The notes under the pieces were generated by a model, which had not been told where the DNA came from, did not search any database, and was given only the letters and a program-made list of their open reading frames with translations. Both the position numbers and the translations under genes were made by a program. Shown here one piece after another: positions 26,580-35,504 of a stretch of 64,000 nt of DNA (positions are counted from its first letter, which is position 1; each line of letters starts with the position of its first letter). The stretch is taken from positions 1,364,001-1,428,000 of the forward strand of contig NZ_CP041616.1 in assembly GCF_007197575.1 (NCBI RefSeq), written 5' to 3'. The DNA comes from Ornithinimicrobium ciconiae. Lineage in GTDB: Bacteria; Actinomycetota; Actinomycetes; Actinomycetales; Dermatophilaceae.

Positions 26580-27007
26580 TCAGCGCTCGCGGATCGTGCG
26601 CAGCGCGCGCTCGGCGGCGACGCGGACCCGGGCGTTGTCGTCGTCACGCAGACCAGCAGCCTCCCCGGTGAGCTCGGTGAGGTCCTGGGCGCGCACGACC
26701 TTGAGGCCCATCTCCCGCACCCGCCAGTGCTCGTCCGTCAGCGCGGCAGCGGTGGCTTCGAGCGCATCCTCGTGCCAGGATAGAGCAGTCCGCGGGCGCC
26801 CCAGACCCTCCGCCAGTAGGGCAGCCAGTCCTCGGTGCCGCCCAGCCAGGCCAGGTCCGGGTCCTCGGCCCGCTCCTGCCCGAGGATCAGCCGACAGCAC
26901 CAGGCCACGACCTCCCGCTCGCCCAGCTGATCCACCGCGGACGCGAGCAGCGTCCGCGGGTGCGCCCCGCTTGGTGGCGGGTCGGGTGTTTCGGGAGCAG
27001 GCGTCAT
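26580..27007 (-). pseudogene. HEAT-repeat protein gene with a one-base frameshift
   Basis: Starts at ATG 27007, overlapping the maf stop (ATGA), and encodes TLLASAVDQLGEREVVAWCC, then WRRVWGARGLLY; the reading frame then must change near 26780 to continue as SWHEDALEATAAALTDEHW, then RVREMGLKVVRAQDL to the stop at 26580. The second half has the repeat pattern of HEAT-like helical proteins. Inserting one base in TATCC at about 26780 restores a single frame of about 142 codons. Either a real inactivation or a sequencing deletion. Confidence 0.7.
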
Positions 27008-27648
27008 ACGGCCGATCGCAGTGTGTGCCAGGGGATCTGGAGGTCCAGGAGCAGCTCACGCAGGACGGGCAGGCTGACTCCCACGACCGCGTGGTAGTCA
27101 CCCTCGATGCCTCGCACGTAGGGGCCACCGAGCCCGTCGACGGTGAACGCCCCGGCCACCCGCAGCGGCTCGCCGGTGGCGACATAGGCCTCGATCTCCT
27201 CGTCACTGAGATCGGCGAAGTGCACCAGTGTCGAGGTCGAGGCGCCGACCGTGCCGCCGGTGCCTCCCTCGTCAGGGTCGCGTCGGTCGATGACCCAGTG
27301 CCCGCTGTGGAGTATGCCGGAGCGCCCCCGCATCCGCTGCCAGCGACTGACTGCCTCGGCCGGGTCGGCGGGCTTGCCGTGCACCTCGCCGTCGAGCTCG
27401 AGGACCGAGTCGCAGCCGAGCACCAGGTCGGCGTCAGGGGCGGTCGCAGCCACGTCCTCGCACTTGGCGCGGGCCAGCAGCAGGGCGATGTCGGCCGCGT
27501 CGAGCGGCTCGGCTGCTGCCGTCTGAGCCGCTGTCAGGACAGTGTCCTCATCGACGGAGGAGACGATCACCGTGGGCTCGACACCGGCTGAGCGCAGGGT
27601 GCTCAGACGGGCGGGGGAGGCGGAGGCGAGGACGAGTCGGATCGGCAC
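27004..27648 (-). CDS. maf: Maf-family nucleoside triphosphate pyrophosphatase
   Basis: 214 aa house-cleaning enzyme that hydrolyses modified or non-canonical NTPs. Opens LVLASASPARLSTLRSAGV (the usual SPRR is SPAR here), then LARAKCEDVA, the metal-binding LGCDSVLELDGEVHGKP and the EIEAYVATGEP, AGAFTVDGLGG, IEGDYHAVVG blocks. The start GTG 27648 follows TACCGT by 6 bases. Heads a two-gene unit with the HEAT-repeat gene. Confidence 0.93.
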   Translation of the reverse strand: MPIRLVLASASPARLSTLRSAGVEPTVIVSSVDEDTVLTAAQTAAAEPLDAADIALLLARAKCEDVAATAPDADLVLGCDSVLELDGEVHGKPADPAEAVSRWQRMRGRSGILHSGHWVIDRRDPDEGGTGGTVGASTSTLVHFADLSDEEIEAYVATGEPLRVAGAFTVDGLGGPYVRGIEGDYHAVVGVSLPVLRELLLDLQIPWHTLRSAV

Positions 27649-27654
27649 GGTGTC

Positions 27655-27660
27655 ACGGTA
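27655..27660 (-). promoter_or_regulatory. Leaderless -10 box of maf
   Basis: TACCGT on the minus strand, 6 bases before GTG 27648. Confidence 0.55.
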
Positions 27661-27813
27661 GCGGCTGGAGACGACGCCGGGGCCGACCCGTTGAGGCGCA
27701 TCCGTGCAATCTGGCCATTGGCATCACCCCCTTGGCCTTCGCGCCGCGTGCTCGCAGGCAGACTGGCCGTGCGGTGGACCAGGACCTGGTCCCGGCGCAA
27801 CCGCGGCCGGTCG

Positions 27814-28200
27814 GTGACGGGGAGCCCACCCCCGTGGCCGATCACGGCCGTGGCCGCCGCCCTGGCGCAGGAGCTGCAGGCGCACGATCCGCTGGCCACC
27901 CCCTATGTGGTCGAGCACAACGACCGGGTCATCCAGGTCACCTTGGACCTGGCGCTATGAGAGGCGCATCGAGCTGGGCACCGACTGGGGCGGGCTCTCG
28001 ACCAAGGTCGACTACACCTACAACACCAACGAACTGGACCTACCGCTCGCTGCAGTGCTCGAGCGTGCGGGCTGGGAGAACCCGAAGCTGGGGGCGGAGG
28101 CCAAGGGGGCCCGGATCGTCGCGGCCATCGGCGCGTCCGCGGCCGTCATCGTGCCCCTGCTGATCCAGTGGTTCGTGGAGCGCTGCCCCGGCCCCTCGGC
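27814..28200 (+). pseudogene. Frameshifted gene of unknown function
   Basis: From GTG 27814 the frame reads ITAVAAALAQELQAHDPLAT, then PYVVEHNDRVIQVTLDLAL and a stop at 27958-27960. One base over, the sequence continues smoothly as YERRIELGTDWGG, VDYTYNTNELDLPLAAVLERA and IVAAIGASAAVIVPLLIQWF, after which it drifts into the opposite-strand gene. A single missing base near 27957 explains both halves; the end of the original gene is not certain. I recognise no domain; the tail holds one membrane-like segment. Confidence 0.55.
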
Positions 28201-28217
28201 ATACTCCCTGGGAGCCG

Positions 28218-28805
28218 TCAGGCGAAGGCCAGGAAGACGAGCGCCACCCACAGCAGCCCTGGCACGAGGGCTGATCGCTGGGCGGTCCCGGTGGTCGGGG
28301 AGTCCTCTCGCCAGGTCCGGTCGAAAGCACTCAGGCCGACCAGGAGGACGAGGGCGACGAGCAGTCCGCCGACCGTCCAGGCGATCCCCGGCAGGGCGAA
28401 GGCGGAGACCGCAGCGATGACCGGCAGGGCGAAGAAGACGACCATCCCGGCGCCGTCGTGCACGGCGTGTGCGGTGGAGAACTCCGCGGGATCGCGCTCG
28501 GGGGTGCCCGGCGGATAGCCCCGCATCGGGTCCATCGGGACCACGGAGACGACCAGCCCCAGCCCGAACATCGTCAGGACCAGACCCAGCATGCGGTGGT
28601 CGCCGGAGGTGAGCAGGGTGATTGCGCTGCCGGTGATAGCTGCCCCGCACACCACGAAGTTGGCGCGCTGGAGCCAACCCCGCGGACCGAGCGCCAGCGC
28701 ACTCACCGTGTGCCGGCTGGGGGAGTAGCCCGGTCGCGTCATCCCGTCGAGGAGGAAGACGATCACGAACAGCACGGCGCCGAGGGCGCCGACCCAGTAG
28801 GGCAT
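28218..28805 (-). CDS. DUF998-family membrane protein
   Basis: 195 aa, about six hydrophobic segments. Family pattern: LDGMTRPGYSPSRHTVSALALGPRGWLQRANF near 20-50 and FPMDP-like VVPMDPMRGYPPGTP near 88-102, then HAVHDGAGMVVFFALP. DUF998 proteins are integral membrane proteins without a known reaction. AGAAAGGA lies upstream of ATG 28805. Confidence 0.87.
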   Translation of the reverse strand: MPYWVGALGAVLFVIVFLLDGMTRPGYSPSRHTVSALALGPRGWLQRANFVVCGAAITGSAITLLTSGDHRMLGLVLTMFGLGLVVSVVPMDPMRGYPPGTPERDPAEFSTAHAVHDGAGMVVFFALPVIAAVSAFALPGIAWTVGGLLVALVLLVGLSAFDRTWREDSPTTGTAQRSALVPGLLWVALVFLAFA

Positions 28806-28989
28806 GACCGTCCTTTCTGCCGGCTACGTAGACAGGTCCAGCAGACCATGACTCTGCCGCGTGGGGCAGTGCCGGAAGTCATGCGACAGCCTGGCACAGC
28901 AGCCCCTCGCCTCCGTGCGGGGCCGCTCCGACGACGTGTGGCAAATGTCGTGGCGTCCCGGGCAGGGCCGTTGGGGAGGACTCACCGGC

Positions 28990-29910
28990 TCAGTCTGGGG
29001 TCGGGTCCAGCGCCTCCCTGACGGGCGGCGCCTGGGGCGCGAACGGGTCGAGACGCAGCACCATGGGACCGGGCCGCAGCCGCGAGGTGTAGAGCGCGGT
29101 CAGCTCGGCCTCGGCCGCCGGGTCACCCGCGTCGGCGCCCACCGTCAGCGCGGCGACCCGATCGGTCAGAGCCACCAGCTCCGCGGGAAGCGGACCGTCG
29201 GGGGTGGCCATCTCCCCCCAGAAGTCCCACAGCAGCAACTCGTCGCGGTGCCGGTGGGCCACGTCCCGCAGGACGTAGTTCTGGATGAACCACGGCCCAC
29301 GCACCGGACTGTCCGGACTGACCCCGAACACCTGGGCGTCGAGGTCGCCAGCGCGCCACCCGCGCCACACCTCTGCGGCCGTGGGGAACGGGGACTCCGG
29401 CCCGACCGGCATGTCCGTGGGGGTCTCCAGGCTCCCGTGTGGGCCAGTGAGCTCGGGGTCGAAACGTACCCAGCGACCACCGGCGTCGGGGAGCCGGGCC
29501 TCGACCACCACGTGGTCATGGCAGAAGTCCGGGTTGAGATAGCGGGCGAAGCCGACGCGGCCGCGGGCCGCGACTCCCTGGTGGCGCAGCACCGCGCAGG
29601 CCAGCAGCGTGTGGTCACGGCAGCAGCCCTGCACGCGTTGCGTCAGCTCCCGGTGCTCAGCCAGCCCGACTCCGTGGCGCGCCTGATCCCGAGCAAGGAT
29701 GCGCACGAGCCACCGGCCGTGGATGTCCTCACGCGTGTGCGTCGGCAGGTCCGCCATGGCCTCGCGATAGTGGACGATGACGTTGCGCGCGGCCGCCGAC
29801 ACGCTCTCCACGTCGGGGTCGATCGCCGCGAGGAGATGGCCCCACGGGCCGGGATCGCTGTAGGCCGTGTGCTGGTCGGCGCGGAATGCTGCCTTCTGAT
29901 GAGTGTTCAT
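28990..29910 (-). CDS. Transglutaminase-like domain protein
   Basis: 306 aa cytoplasmic protein (no signal). The transglutaminase-like core has the catalytic Cys in QGCCRDHTLLACAVLR (near 95) and His in FCHDHVVVEA (near 132), with an Asp shortly after (RFDPEL). Such proteins are usually proteases or peptide-modifying enzymes. It overlaps the MerR gene by 4 bases, which suggests the regulator controls it. Confidence 0.82.
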   Translation of the reverse strand: MNTHQKAAFRADQHTAYSDPGPWGHLLAAIDPDVESVSAAARNVIVHYREAMADLPTHTREDIHGRWLVRILARDQARHGVGLAEHRELTQRVQGCCRDHTLLACAVLRHQGVAARGRVGFARYLNPDFCHDHVVVEARLPDAGGRWVRFDPELTGPHGSLETPTDMPVGPESPFPTAAEVWRGWRAGDLDAQVFGVSPDSPVRGPWFIQNYVLRDVAHRHRDELLLWDFWGEMATPDGPLPAELVALTDRVAALTVGADAGDPAAEAELTALYTSRLRPGPMVLRLDPFAPQAPPVREALDPTPD

Positions 29911-30764
29911 CCCTGCACGCTGAGGGCCGCCCCAGGGGCCGAGTCAACCCGGTAGGGGCGCATCACCTCGGCCACGGTCCCGGCATCGGGGCTCTCGTCC
30001 CACGGCACCGGGTAGATCTCCCGCGGCGCGCCGACCGGCTGCCCGTGTCCTGCCACCCAGCGATCCACGGCCGCATAGGCGTGGAGGATCTGTGGATAGG
30101 CGCACTGATCGGCGGTCAACTCAACTCCGGCCACCTCGTGCGCCGGCTCCACCCGCAGGACCACGTCGGCGCCCGGTGCCGCGGATCCGGAGTAGGGGAC
30201 GCAGACCTCGACAGGACCATCGCTGTCCGGGGTCACTGCGCCGTGATAGATCACCCAATGCTCATCGGTGTGCCTCGCCCCACCCTCGGACAGGTGAGCG
30301 CGCAGTCTGGACCGCAGGGCGATGATCGTCTCCACTAGGTCCGGCTGGGTGACGTGGGCGGTCAGCGTTGCCACGGTGCGCTCCGGAACGTGGCGGGAGC
30401 GCACTGAGTGCCCGGGAGCAGGTCGCTCGACCAACTCATCCCGCAGATAGGCCACGACACCCTCCCGGCGCCTCGCGTCCGCCACCTGCTCTGCCCACCA
30501 CCGCTCCAGTAGCACGACAGCCTCGTCCGCGCTGGTGTCCAGCACCGCGGCAATCCGGGCCAGCGGCATCCCGGCCTGGCGCAGCAGTGCGATGCGCTGT
30601 GCCCGTTCCACCTGAGACGGTGCGTAGTAGCGGTAGCCGGTGTGCCGGTCCACCTCCGCTGGAGGCAGTAGCCCCGTGGAGTCGTAGAGGCGCAGTGCCT
30701 TGACGGACAGGCCGGTGGCGGCACGGAAGGCGCCGGTCGTCAGGGCCGTCGGGTCGGGGCTCAT
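29907..30764 (-). CDS. MerR-family regulator with C-terminal ligand-binding domain
   Basis: 285 aa. Winged helix near residues 8-75 (GAFRAATGLSVKALRLYDSTG, then DRHTGYRYYAPSQVERAQRI), a linker helix and a 150-residue C-terminal domain resembling GyrI/effector-binding domains (VATLTAHVTQPDL, EVCVPYSG, CAYPQILHAYAAVDRWV). Senses a small molecule, identity unknown. ATG 30764 is preferred; GTG 30767 immediately precedes it. It follows the DUF885 gene by 3 bases, in one transcript with it and the transglutaminase-like gene. Confidence 0.85.
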   Translation of the reverse strand: MSPDPTALTTGAFRAATGLSVKALRLYDSTGLLPPAEVDRHTGYRYYAPSQVERAQRIALLRQAGMPLARIAAVLDTSADEAVVLLERWWAEQVADARRREGVVAYLRDELVERPAPGHSVRSRHVPERTVATLTAHVTQPDLVETIIALRSRLRAHLSEGGARHTDEHWVIYHGAVTPDSDGPVEVCVPYSGSAAPGADVVLRVEPAHEVAGVELTADQCAYPQILHAYAAVDRWVAGHGQPVGAPREIYPVPWDESPDAGTVAEVMRPYRVDSAPGAALSVQG

Positions 30765-30767
30765 CAC

Positions 30768-32453
30768 TCAGAGCTCGCCGAGCACCGCCTGGCGCAGCGT
30801 GTCGAGGCCGACGCCACCGATGTCGAGCGCACGGCGATGGAAGGCCTTGAGGTCGAAGGTCTCGCCCTCGCTCTCTCGGACCTGGTCGCGCAGCTGCAGC
30901 CACAGCCGCTCGCCGATCTTGTAGGAGGGTGCCTGACCCGGCCACCCGAGATAGCGGTCCAGCTCGAAGCGGGCCGACCCCTCGTCCATGTTGGTGTGGT
31001 TGTTGAGGAACTCCCACGCCTTGTCATAGGTCCACTCGCCGCCGCCGACCTCCTCGGGGGCCTCGAAACCGCAGTGCACGCCGATGTCAATCACTACGCG
31101 AGTGGCCCGCAGGGCCTGACCGTCGAGCAAGCCCATCCGGTTGCCCGGGTCGTCCATGTAGCCCAGGTCGGCCATCAGCCACTCGGCATACAGCGCCCAC
31201 CCCTCACCGTGCCCGGAGGTCCAGGAAGCCATCCGGCGCCACCGGTTGAGGAGCTCACCGCGATAGACGGTCTGCCCGATCTGCAGGTGGTGACCCGGGA
31301 CGCCCTCGTGGTAGACCGTCGTCAGCTCACGCCAGGTGGTGAACTCGGTGACCCCCTTGGGCACCGACCACCACATGCGTCCGGGGCGGGAGAAGTCCTC
31401 GCTCGGGCCGGTGTAGTAGACGCCGCCGGTCTGGCTCGGGGCGATCATGCACTCGATGGCGCGGACCGGCTCGGGGATGTCGAAGTGGCGATCGGCCAGG
31501 TCCGCCACGACCGCGTCGGCCTTCTCCTGCATCCACTCGCGCAGCGCGTCGGTGCCCTGGAGGATGTAGGTCGGGTCGGCGTCGAGGACCGCGATCGCCT
31601 CCTTGACCGTGGAGCCCTCCTTGATGGCCTGCGCGGTCTCCAGCATCATCGCGTCGATCCGGGCCACCTCCTCCAGACCCCAGGCGTAGGTCTCGGCCAG
31701 GTCGATCTCAGCCCCCAGGAAGCTGCGGGACGCGAGCCGGTAGCGCTCCACACCGGCCGCGTCGGACTCGGGGGCCTGGGGCAGGATCTCCTCGGTCAGG
31801 TAGTTCTCCAGGGTGCCGAAGGCCGCCTTGGCCTCGGCGACCGCGGCCGCCAGCTCTTCGCGCACATCCACCGGGGCGGCCTCTGCCTCGGCGAGCAGGG
31901 CCCCGTAGGTGGAGGCATCACCGGCCTGGTCGGCGCACTGCTCAGCCACCTTCTCCACCTGCCGGCGGGGGGAGACCGCGCCGTGACCGGCGGAGTAGGC
32001 GAGTGCCCCGGCATACTGCTGGAGAGCAGGTCCGACCGCCCGGAGGCGGCGGGTGATGGTGCCCCAGTCCTCTGCGCTCTCCTTGGGCATGATGTCGAAG
32101 ATGTCGCGCACGGACTGGACGGGACAGGCGATGACGTTGAGCTCCATCGGGTCCTGCCCGGCCACCATGCGGTCGATGCCCTCGATCTCCAGCGACAGGC
32201 GCTCACGCATGGCTGCGACGGTCACCTTGTCGACGTCGTCGCTCGGGGTGGACGCCGCCAGCAGGTCCAGGGTGCGAGCGTTGAGATCACGGTGGGCCCC
32301 CAGCCCGTCGATGGACAGGTCGTCAATCTCGTCGGTGCGTCCGGGCACGCCCATGTAGGTGGCGCTCATCGGGCTCAGGGCGATCGTGTCCTGCAGGTGC
32401 GCCTCGGCGATGCGGTCGATCTCGGTCTGGGGACGGTTCGTGGTCTCAGTCAC
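30768..32453 (-). CDS. DUF885-family putative metallopeptidase
   Basis: 561 aa, typical for DUF885. The metal-binding signature HEGVPGHHLQ lies near residue 381 with a downstream GWALYAEWLM near 416, the pattern of zinc-dependent aminopeptidase-like enzymes. No signal peptide. GTG 32453 follows TAACGT by 7 bases. First gene of the DUF885-MerR-transglutaminase unit. Confidence 0.87.
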   Translation of the reverse strand: MTETTNRPQTEIDRIAEAHLQDTIALSPMSATYMGVPGRTDEIDDLSIDGLGAHRDLNARTLDLLAASTPSDDVDKVTVAAMRERLSLEIEGIDRMVAGQDPMELNVIACPVQSVRDIFDIMPKESAEDWGTITRRLRAVGPALQQYAGALAYSAGHGAVSPRRQVEKVAEQCADQAGDASTYGALLAEAEAAPVDVREELAAAVAEAKAAFGTLENYLTEEILPQAPESDAAGVERYRLASRSFLGAEIDLAETYAWGLEEVARIDAMMLETAQAIKEGSTVKEAIAVLDADPTYILQGTDALREWMQEKADAVVADLADRHFDIPEPVRAIECMIAPSQTGGVYYTGPSEDFSRPGRMWWSVPKGVTEFTTWRELTTVYHEGVPGHHLQIGQTVYRGELLNRWRRMASWTSGHGEGWALYAEWLMADLGYMDDPGNRMGLLDGQALRATRVVIDIGVHCGFEAPEEVGGGEWTYDKAWEFLNNHTNMDEGSARFELDRYLGWPGQAPSYKIGERLWLQLRDQVRESEGETFDLKAFHRRALDIGGVGLDTLRQAVLGEL

Positions 32454-32460
32454 GGTGAGG

Positions 32461-32466
32461 ACGTTA
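32461..32466 (-). promoter_or_regulatory. Leaderless -10 box of the DUF885 gene
   Basis: TAACGT on the minus strand, 7 bases before GTG 32453. Confidence 0.55.
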
Positions 32467-32564
32467 TCTCAGGCCGGCCGCTGGAGCCATGCGCTTTCTG
32501 TGGCGGGCTGGCGTGCGCACCCAGGACCTCACGTCTGCTTCGCTGACGTCGCGCAACCGGGCAG

Positions 32565-32570
32565 TACGTT
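32565..32570 (+). promoter_or_regulatory. Leaderless -10 box of the PPOX/F420 gene
   Basis: TACGTT, 6 bases before ATG 32577. GGAGG between them is only one base from the start codon, too close to act as a normal ribosome site. Confidence 0.55.
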
Positions 32571-32576
32571 GGAGGC

Positions 32577-33002
32577 ATGGCCCTCACCGACACGCACCTG
32601 CAGTTCCTCACAGACCACAACCTGGCGAGTCTGGCGACCCTCAAACGCGACGGACGTCCGCAGTTGTCCCAGGTGGGCTATCACTTCGACGCCGGGACGC
32701 AGACCTTCCGCATCTCGATCACGGGCACCCGGGCGAAGTTCAAGAACCTGCGCCGTGACCCGCGCGCCACCCTGATGGTCGTCGGTGGCCGCTGGGAGTA
32801 TCTCGTCGTCGATGGTGACGCCAGCCTCGGGGAGGTCACCAGCGACCCGCACGACGCTGCCGGTGATGCGTTGGTCGACCTTTACCGCACCCTGGCGGGG
32901 GAACACCCCGACTGGGAGGAGTACCGCGCGGCGATGGTGGCCGAGCAGCGACTGGTGCTCTCGGTCATCGCGACGCACGCCTACGGCATCGTCCCGTCCT
33001 GA
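32577..33002 (+). CDS. PPOX-class F420-dependent oxidoreductase
   Basis: 141 aa split-barrel protein. The start HLQFLTDHNLASLATLKRDGRPQLSQVGY is typical of F420-binding pyridoxamine-oxidase-like enzymes, followed by KFKNLRRDPRATLMV (cofactor phosphate contact). Substrate unknown. It is another potential user of F420 besides the luciferase-like enzyme at 5885. Confidence 0.87.
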   Translation: MALTDTHLQFLTDHNLASLATLKRDGRPQLSQVGYHFDAGTQTFRISITGTRAKFKNLRRDPRATLMVVGGRWEYLVVDGDASLGEVTSDPHDAAGDALVDLYRTLAGEHPDWEEYRAAMVAEQRLVLSVIATHAYGIVPS

Positions 33003-33014
33003 TTCCTCGCCGCG

Positions 33015-33020
33015 TACCGT
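33015..33020 (+). promoter_or_regulatory. Leaderless -10 box of the MOSC gene
   Basis: TACCGT, 7 bases before ATG 33028. Confidence 0.5.
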
Positions 33021-33027
33021 TGCCCCC

Positions 33028-33726
33028 ATGAGCGCACCACGTGTCCTGTCCGTCAACATCGGCAAGGCGGTGGCGACCGACCACACGAGCGCACCGAGAG
33101 GGACAACAGGGATCGACAAGTATGCCGTCAGCTCGCTGACCGTCCGTGCGCCCGGGCCGAAGGTGGGTGGGCTCGGCAGCGGCGTGGTCGGTGACCACAT
33201 CGGTGACCAACGGTTCCACGGTGGGGACAACAAGGCGGTCTATCTGTTTGCCCGCGAGGAATTGGACTGGTGGGAGATCGAGACGGGGCGGCCGCTGCGC
33301 TCGGGCATCTTCGGGGAGAACGTCACCACCGTCGACCTCGATGTCGACGGGCTGGCCGTGGGGACGCGCCTCGCGGTGGGTGATCCCGATGAGCCCGAGG
33401 CGGTGTTGCGGGTCGCCGGACCGCGGATTCCGTGTCGCACCTTTGCCGGCCATCTCGGCGAGCGCCAGTGGATCAAACGGTTCACCGCCCGTGGGCTGAC
33501 CGGCGCCTACTGTGCTGTCGAGCAACCGGGGGAGATCTGGGCCGGGCGCGCTCTCACGGTGATGGACGTGCCGGGTCATGGGCTGACCGTGCCGCAGATG
33601 TTCAGGGCGCTGACCGGAGACCTGGAACTGGTCGAGCAGGTGATCGCCGCGCGGGTGTTGGTGGGGGAGGAGCTCGCGCAGCTGGCGGAGTCCTTCGAGC
33701 GTCGCACGGGGCGTCGCCCGGCCTGA
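33028..33726 (+). CDS. MOSC domain-containing protein (YiiM-like)
   Basis: 232 aa. MOSC fold with the HxGGxxKAVYLFAREELDWW block near 65-85, the GIFGENVTTVDLDVDGLAVGTRLAVGD block near 97-123 and the putative molybdenum-ligand cysteine in GPRIPCRTFAGHL near 138. YiiM-type proteins confer tolerance to base-analogue N-hydroxylated compounds; the role here is inference. The start follows TACCGT by 7 bases. Confidence 0.87.
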   Translation: MSAPRVLSVNIGKAVATDHTSAPRGTTGIDKYAVSSLTVRAPGPKVGGLGSGVVGDHIGDQRFHGGDNKAVYLFAREELDWWEIETGRPLRSGIFGENVTTVDLDVDGLAVGTRLAVGDPDEPEAVLRVAGPRIPCRTFAGHLGERQWIKRFTARGLTGAYCAVEQPGEIWAGRALTVMDVPGHGLTVPQMFRALTGDLELVEQVIAARVLVGEELAQLAESFERRTGRRPA

Positions 33727-33763
33727 GCATGTGCCCGCTGCAGGGCGGGGGCCCACGGTGCTC

Positions 33764-33857
33764 TCGTGCCTGGCGGTGGGCCTGATGAATGCCTCGTCCC
33801 CGGCGGTGGGCCTGATGAATGCCTCGTGCCCGGCGGTGGGCCCGATGAACGCCTCAT
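33764..33857 (+). repeat. 30-base tandem repeat, about three copies
   Basis: Unit contains CGGTGGGCCTGATGAATGCC, starting at about 33771, 33801 and 33831 with 1-3 differences; edges are degenerate. On the minus strand it could encode a 10-residue repeat (HEAFIRPTAG), but no convincing gene contains it. Confidence 0.8.
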
Positions 33858-33880
33858 GCATGGGTCGTGGCATGACGATG

Positions 33881-33904
33881 CACCCCACCGGATCTGGTGG
33901 GGTG
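33881..33904. terminator. Bidirectional hairpin between convergent MOSC and HNH genes
   Basis: CACCCCACC (33881-33889) and GGTGGGGTG (33896-33904) form a perfect 9-bp stem with loop GGATCT. It lies between two converging genes, so it can end transcription from both sides. Confidence 0.7.
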
Positions 33905-33917
33905 CGGTGCTCGGTGG

Positions 33918-35420
33918 TCAGGAGAAGCCGGCTGACGTGAGTGGGCCGTTGCTGCTGAAGGTGCTGGGCAGGTGCCAGGTGACACCGGTGTCGGTGACAG
34001 TGGCGGTGAAGCCGTACTTGTGCACGATGGTGTGGTGCCGTTGGCAGAGTGCAGCGGCGTTGAGCAGGTCGGTGCGACCTCCGAAGACCCAGTGCAGGAC
34101 GTGGTGAATCTGGCACCAGGCGGGTGGGACGGTGCAACCTGGAAAACTGCAGTGCCGGTCTCGTAGGTAGACAGCTTTGCGCTGTCCCGGCGTGAAGAGT
34201 CGCTTCAGCCGGCCGACGTCCAGCGGCTCCGAGGGTCCGCCGAGGACCACGGGGTAGAGGTCGGCATCGCAGGCCAGGCGGCGAATGGCACCGGGAGACA
34301 GGTGATGGCCGTGCTCGTCGATGCCGCCACCGGGGACCAGGCCCTTGAGTGCCTCCAGATTGGTGGTGACCTGAATCTTGGCAGCGCCACTGGTGGGCAG
34401 GTCGGAGTCGTCGGTTGCGGCGGACCGGCCGAGGATCTCGACCAGGGCGTCGGCACGGCGTTGGGAGGCGGTGCGGGGGTCGTGCTGCTGGTGGCCGAAC
34501 TCGTCGGCGCTGGGCCGGGGCTTGGTCAACGGATCCAGCGCGGCCTGCAGGATGCCCTCGGCCTCCTCATCAAGCAGCAACTGCCACTCGGCCAGCCCAG
34601 CGACGGTCCCGACGCGTCGCAACAGCCGCCGGTTGGTCAGCTTTTCCTCGTCGCTGTCGTCGTCATCAGGCTTCTTGAGGGCGAGCTTGGCCTCGCGGAT
34701 GGCCAGGGTCATCTGGGCGCTGGTGAGGCTCTCGATGTTGTCGGTCAGCAACGTGACCATCGCGGCCAGGGACTGCTCATCGGCGATGGGGGTCATCTCC
34801 TGGGCGAAGCGCACCACCTGGTTGGCCAAACCGACACGAGCCGTGCCGTCGGTGACCTTGTGGGAGAGTGCCTCGAGGGACGGCTCGCTGTGGGCCGTGG
34901 CCAGGCGCGCGGTGGAGAGAGCCTCGGACCGATCGATCTGCGGGGCCCACGTGCCGACCCAGTCAGGGACCGAGTGGCCGGTGGCGGCAGGCAGGCCCCG
35001 GGTCAGCGCCTCGCTGGTGGCCATGACCAGCAACGACTGGGCTGCCTGGACCATCGCCTGTGCCAGCCCCACGGTCTCCCCGATCGCCTGCTCGGGCAGC
35101 ACGGCCATCGGGAACTGCCCGGCCAACATCTGGGTCATTGCAGCCGCGCCGGCGAGAAACTCCGGCACGGCATGCCCCGACGTGGTGGCCGCGGCCTCAG
35201 CGGCCAGCAGTGCAACGGCTGACGCGGTCTCGGATCCGGGCACTCCTGGTGCTGGGTCAGGCACCAGTGGCCCGGACGATGCTGTGCCGGCCGCGGGGAG
35301 GGGGCCGGTCCCGATCACCGGCAGGTAGCGCATCGGGCCGTCTGCCGTGAGCGCGGCGCTGGGCGCAGAGGCCTCTGGGGCGCCCTCCGCGCCGCTGCAG
35401 TGCCGCTCCCGCTGATCCAT
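33918..35420 (-). CDS. DUF222/HNH endonuclease domain protein
   Basis: 500 aa. The middle is a DUF222 region (about 80-350), and the C-terminal HNH nuclease reads DRHCSFPGCTVPPAWCQIHH (near 427), then a downstream CQRHHTIVHKYGF, with paired zinc cysteines and the HH active site. These proteins occur in many copies in actinobacterial genomes; they may be mobile nucleases or defence elements. ATG 35420 follows TATGTT by 6 bases. Tandem repeats flank it on both sides. Confidence 0.9.
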   Translation of the reverse strand: MDQRERHCSGAEGAPEASAPSAALTADGPMRYLPVIGTGPLPAAGTASSGPLVPDPAPGVPGSETASAVALLAAEAAATTSGHAVPEFLAGAAAMTQMLAGQFPMAVLPEQAIGETVGLAQAMVQAAQSLLVMATSEALTRGLPAATGHSVPDWVGTWAPQIDRSEALSTARLATAHSEPSLEALSHKVTDGTARVGLANQVVRFAQEMTPIADEQSLAAMVTLLTDNIESLTSAQMTLAIREAKLALKKPDDDDSDEEKLTNRRLLRRVGTVAGLAEWQLLLDEEAEGILQAALDPLTKPRPSADEFGHQQHDPRTASQRRADALVEILGRSAATDDSDLPTSGAAKIQVTTNLEALKGLVPGGGIDEHGHHLSPGAIRRLACDADLYPVVLGGPSEPLDVGRLKRLFTPGQRKAVYLRDRHCSFPGCTVPPAWCQIHHVLHWVFGGRTDLLNAAALCQRHHTIVHKYGFTATVTDTGVTWHLPSTFSSNGPLTSAGFS

Positions 35421-35426
35421 GAATAG

Positions 35427-35432
35427 AACATA
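35427..35432 (-). promoter_or_regulatory. Leaderless -10 box of the HNH gene
   Basis: TATGTT on the minus strand, 6 bases before ATG 35420. Confidence 0.55.
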
Positions 35433-35504
35433 TGTGCCAGCACTGACAGTGGTGCGAAGCAGAGGAGTTTTCCCTGGTCAGGACAAGGGGTAAGCGGACG
35501 AGAG

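Noticed and set aside
33764..33857. Small gene encoding HEAFIRPTAG repeats
   Set aside because: No ribosome site or leaderless box, and the frame has no support outside the repeat.
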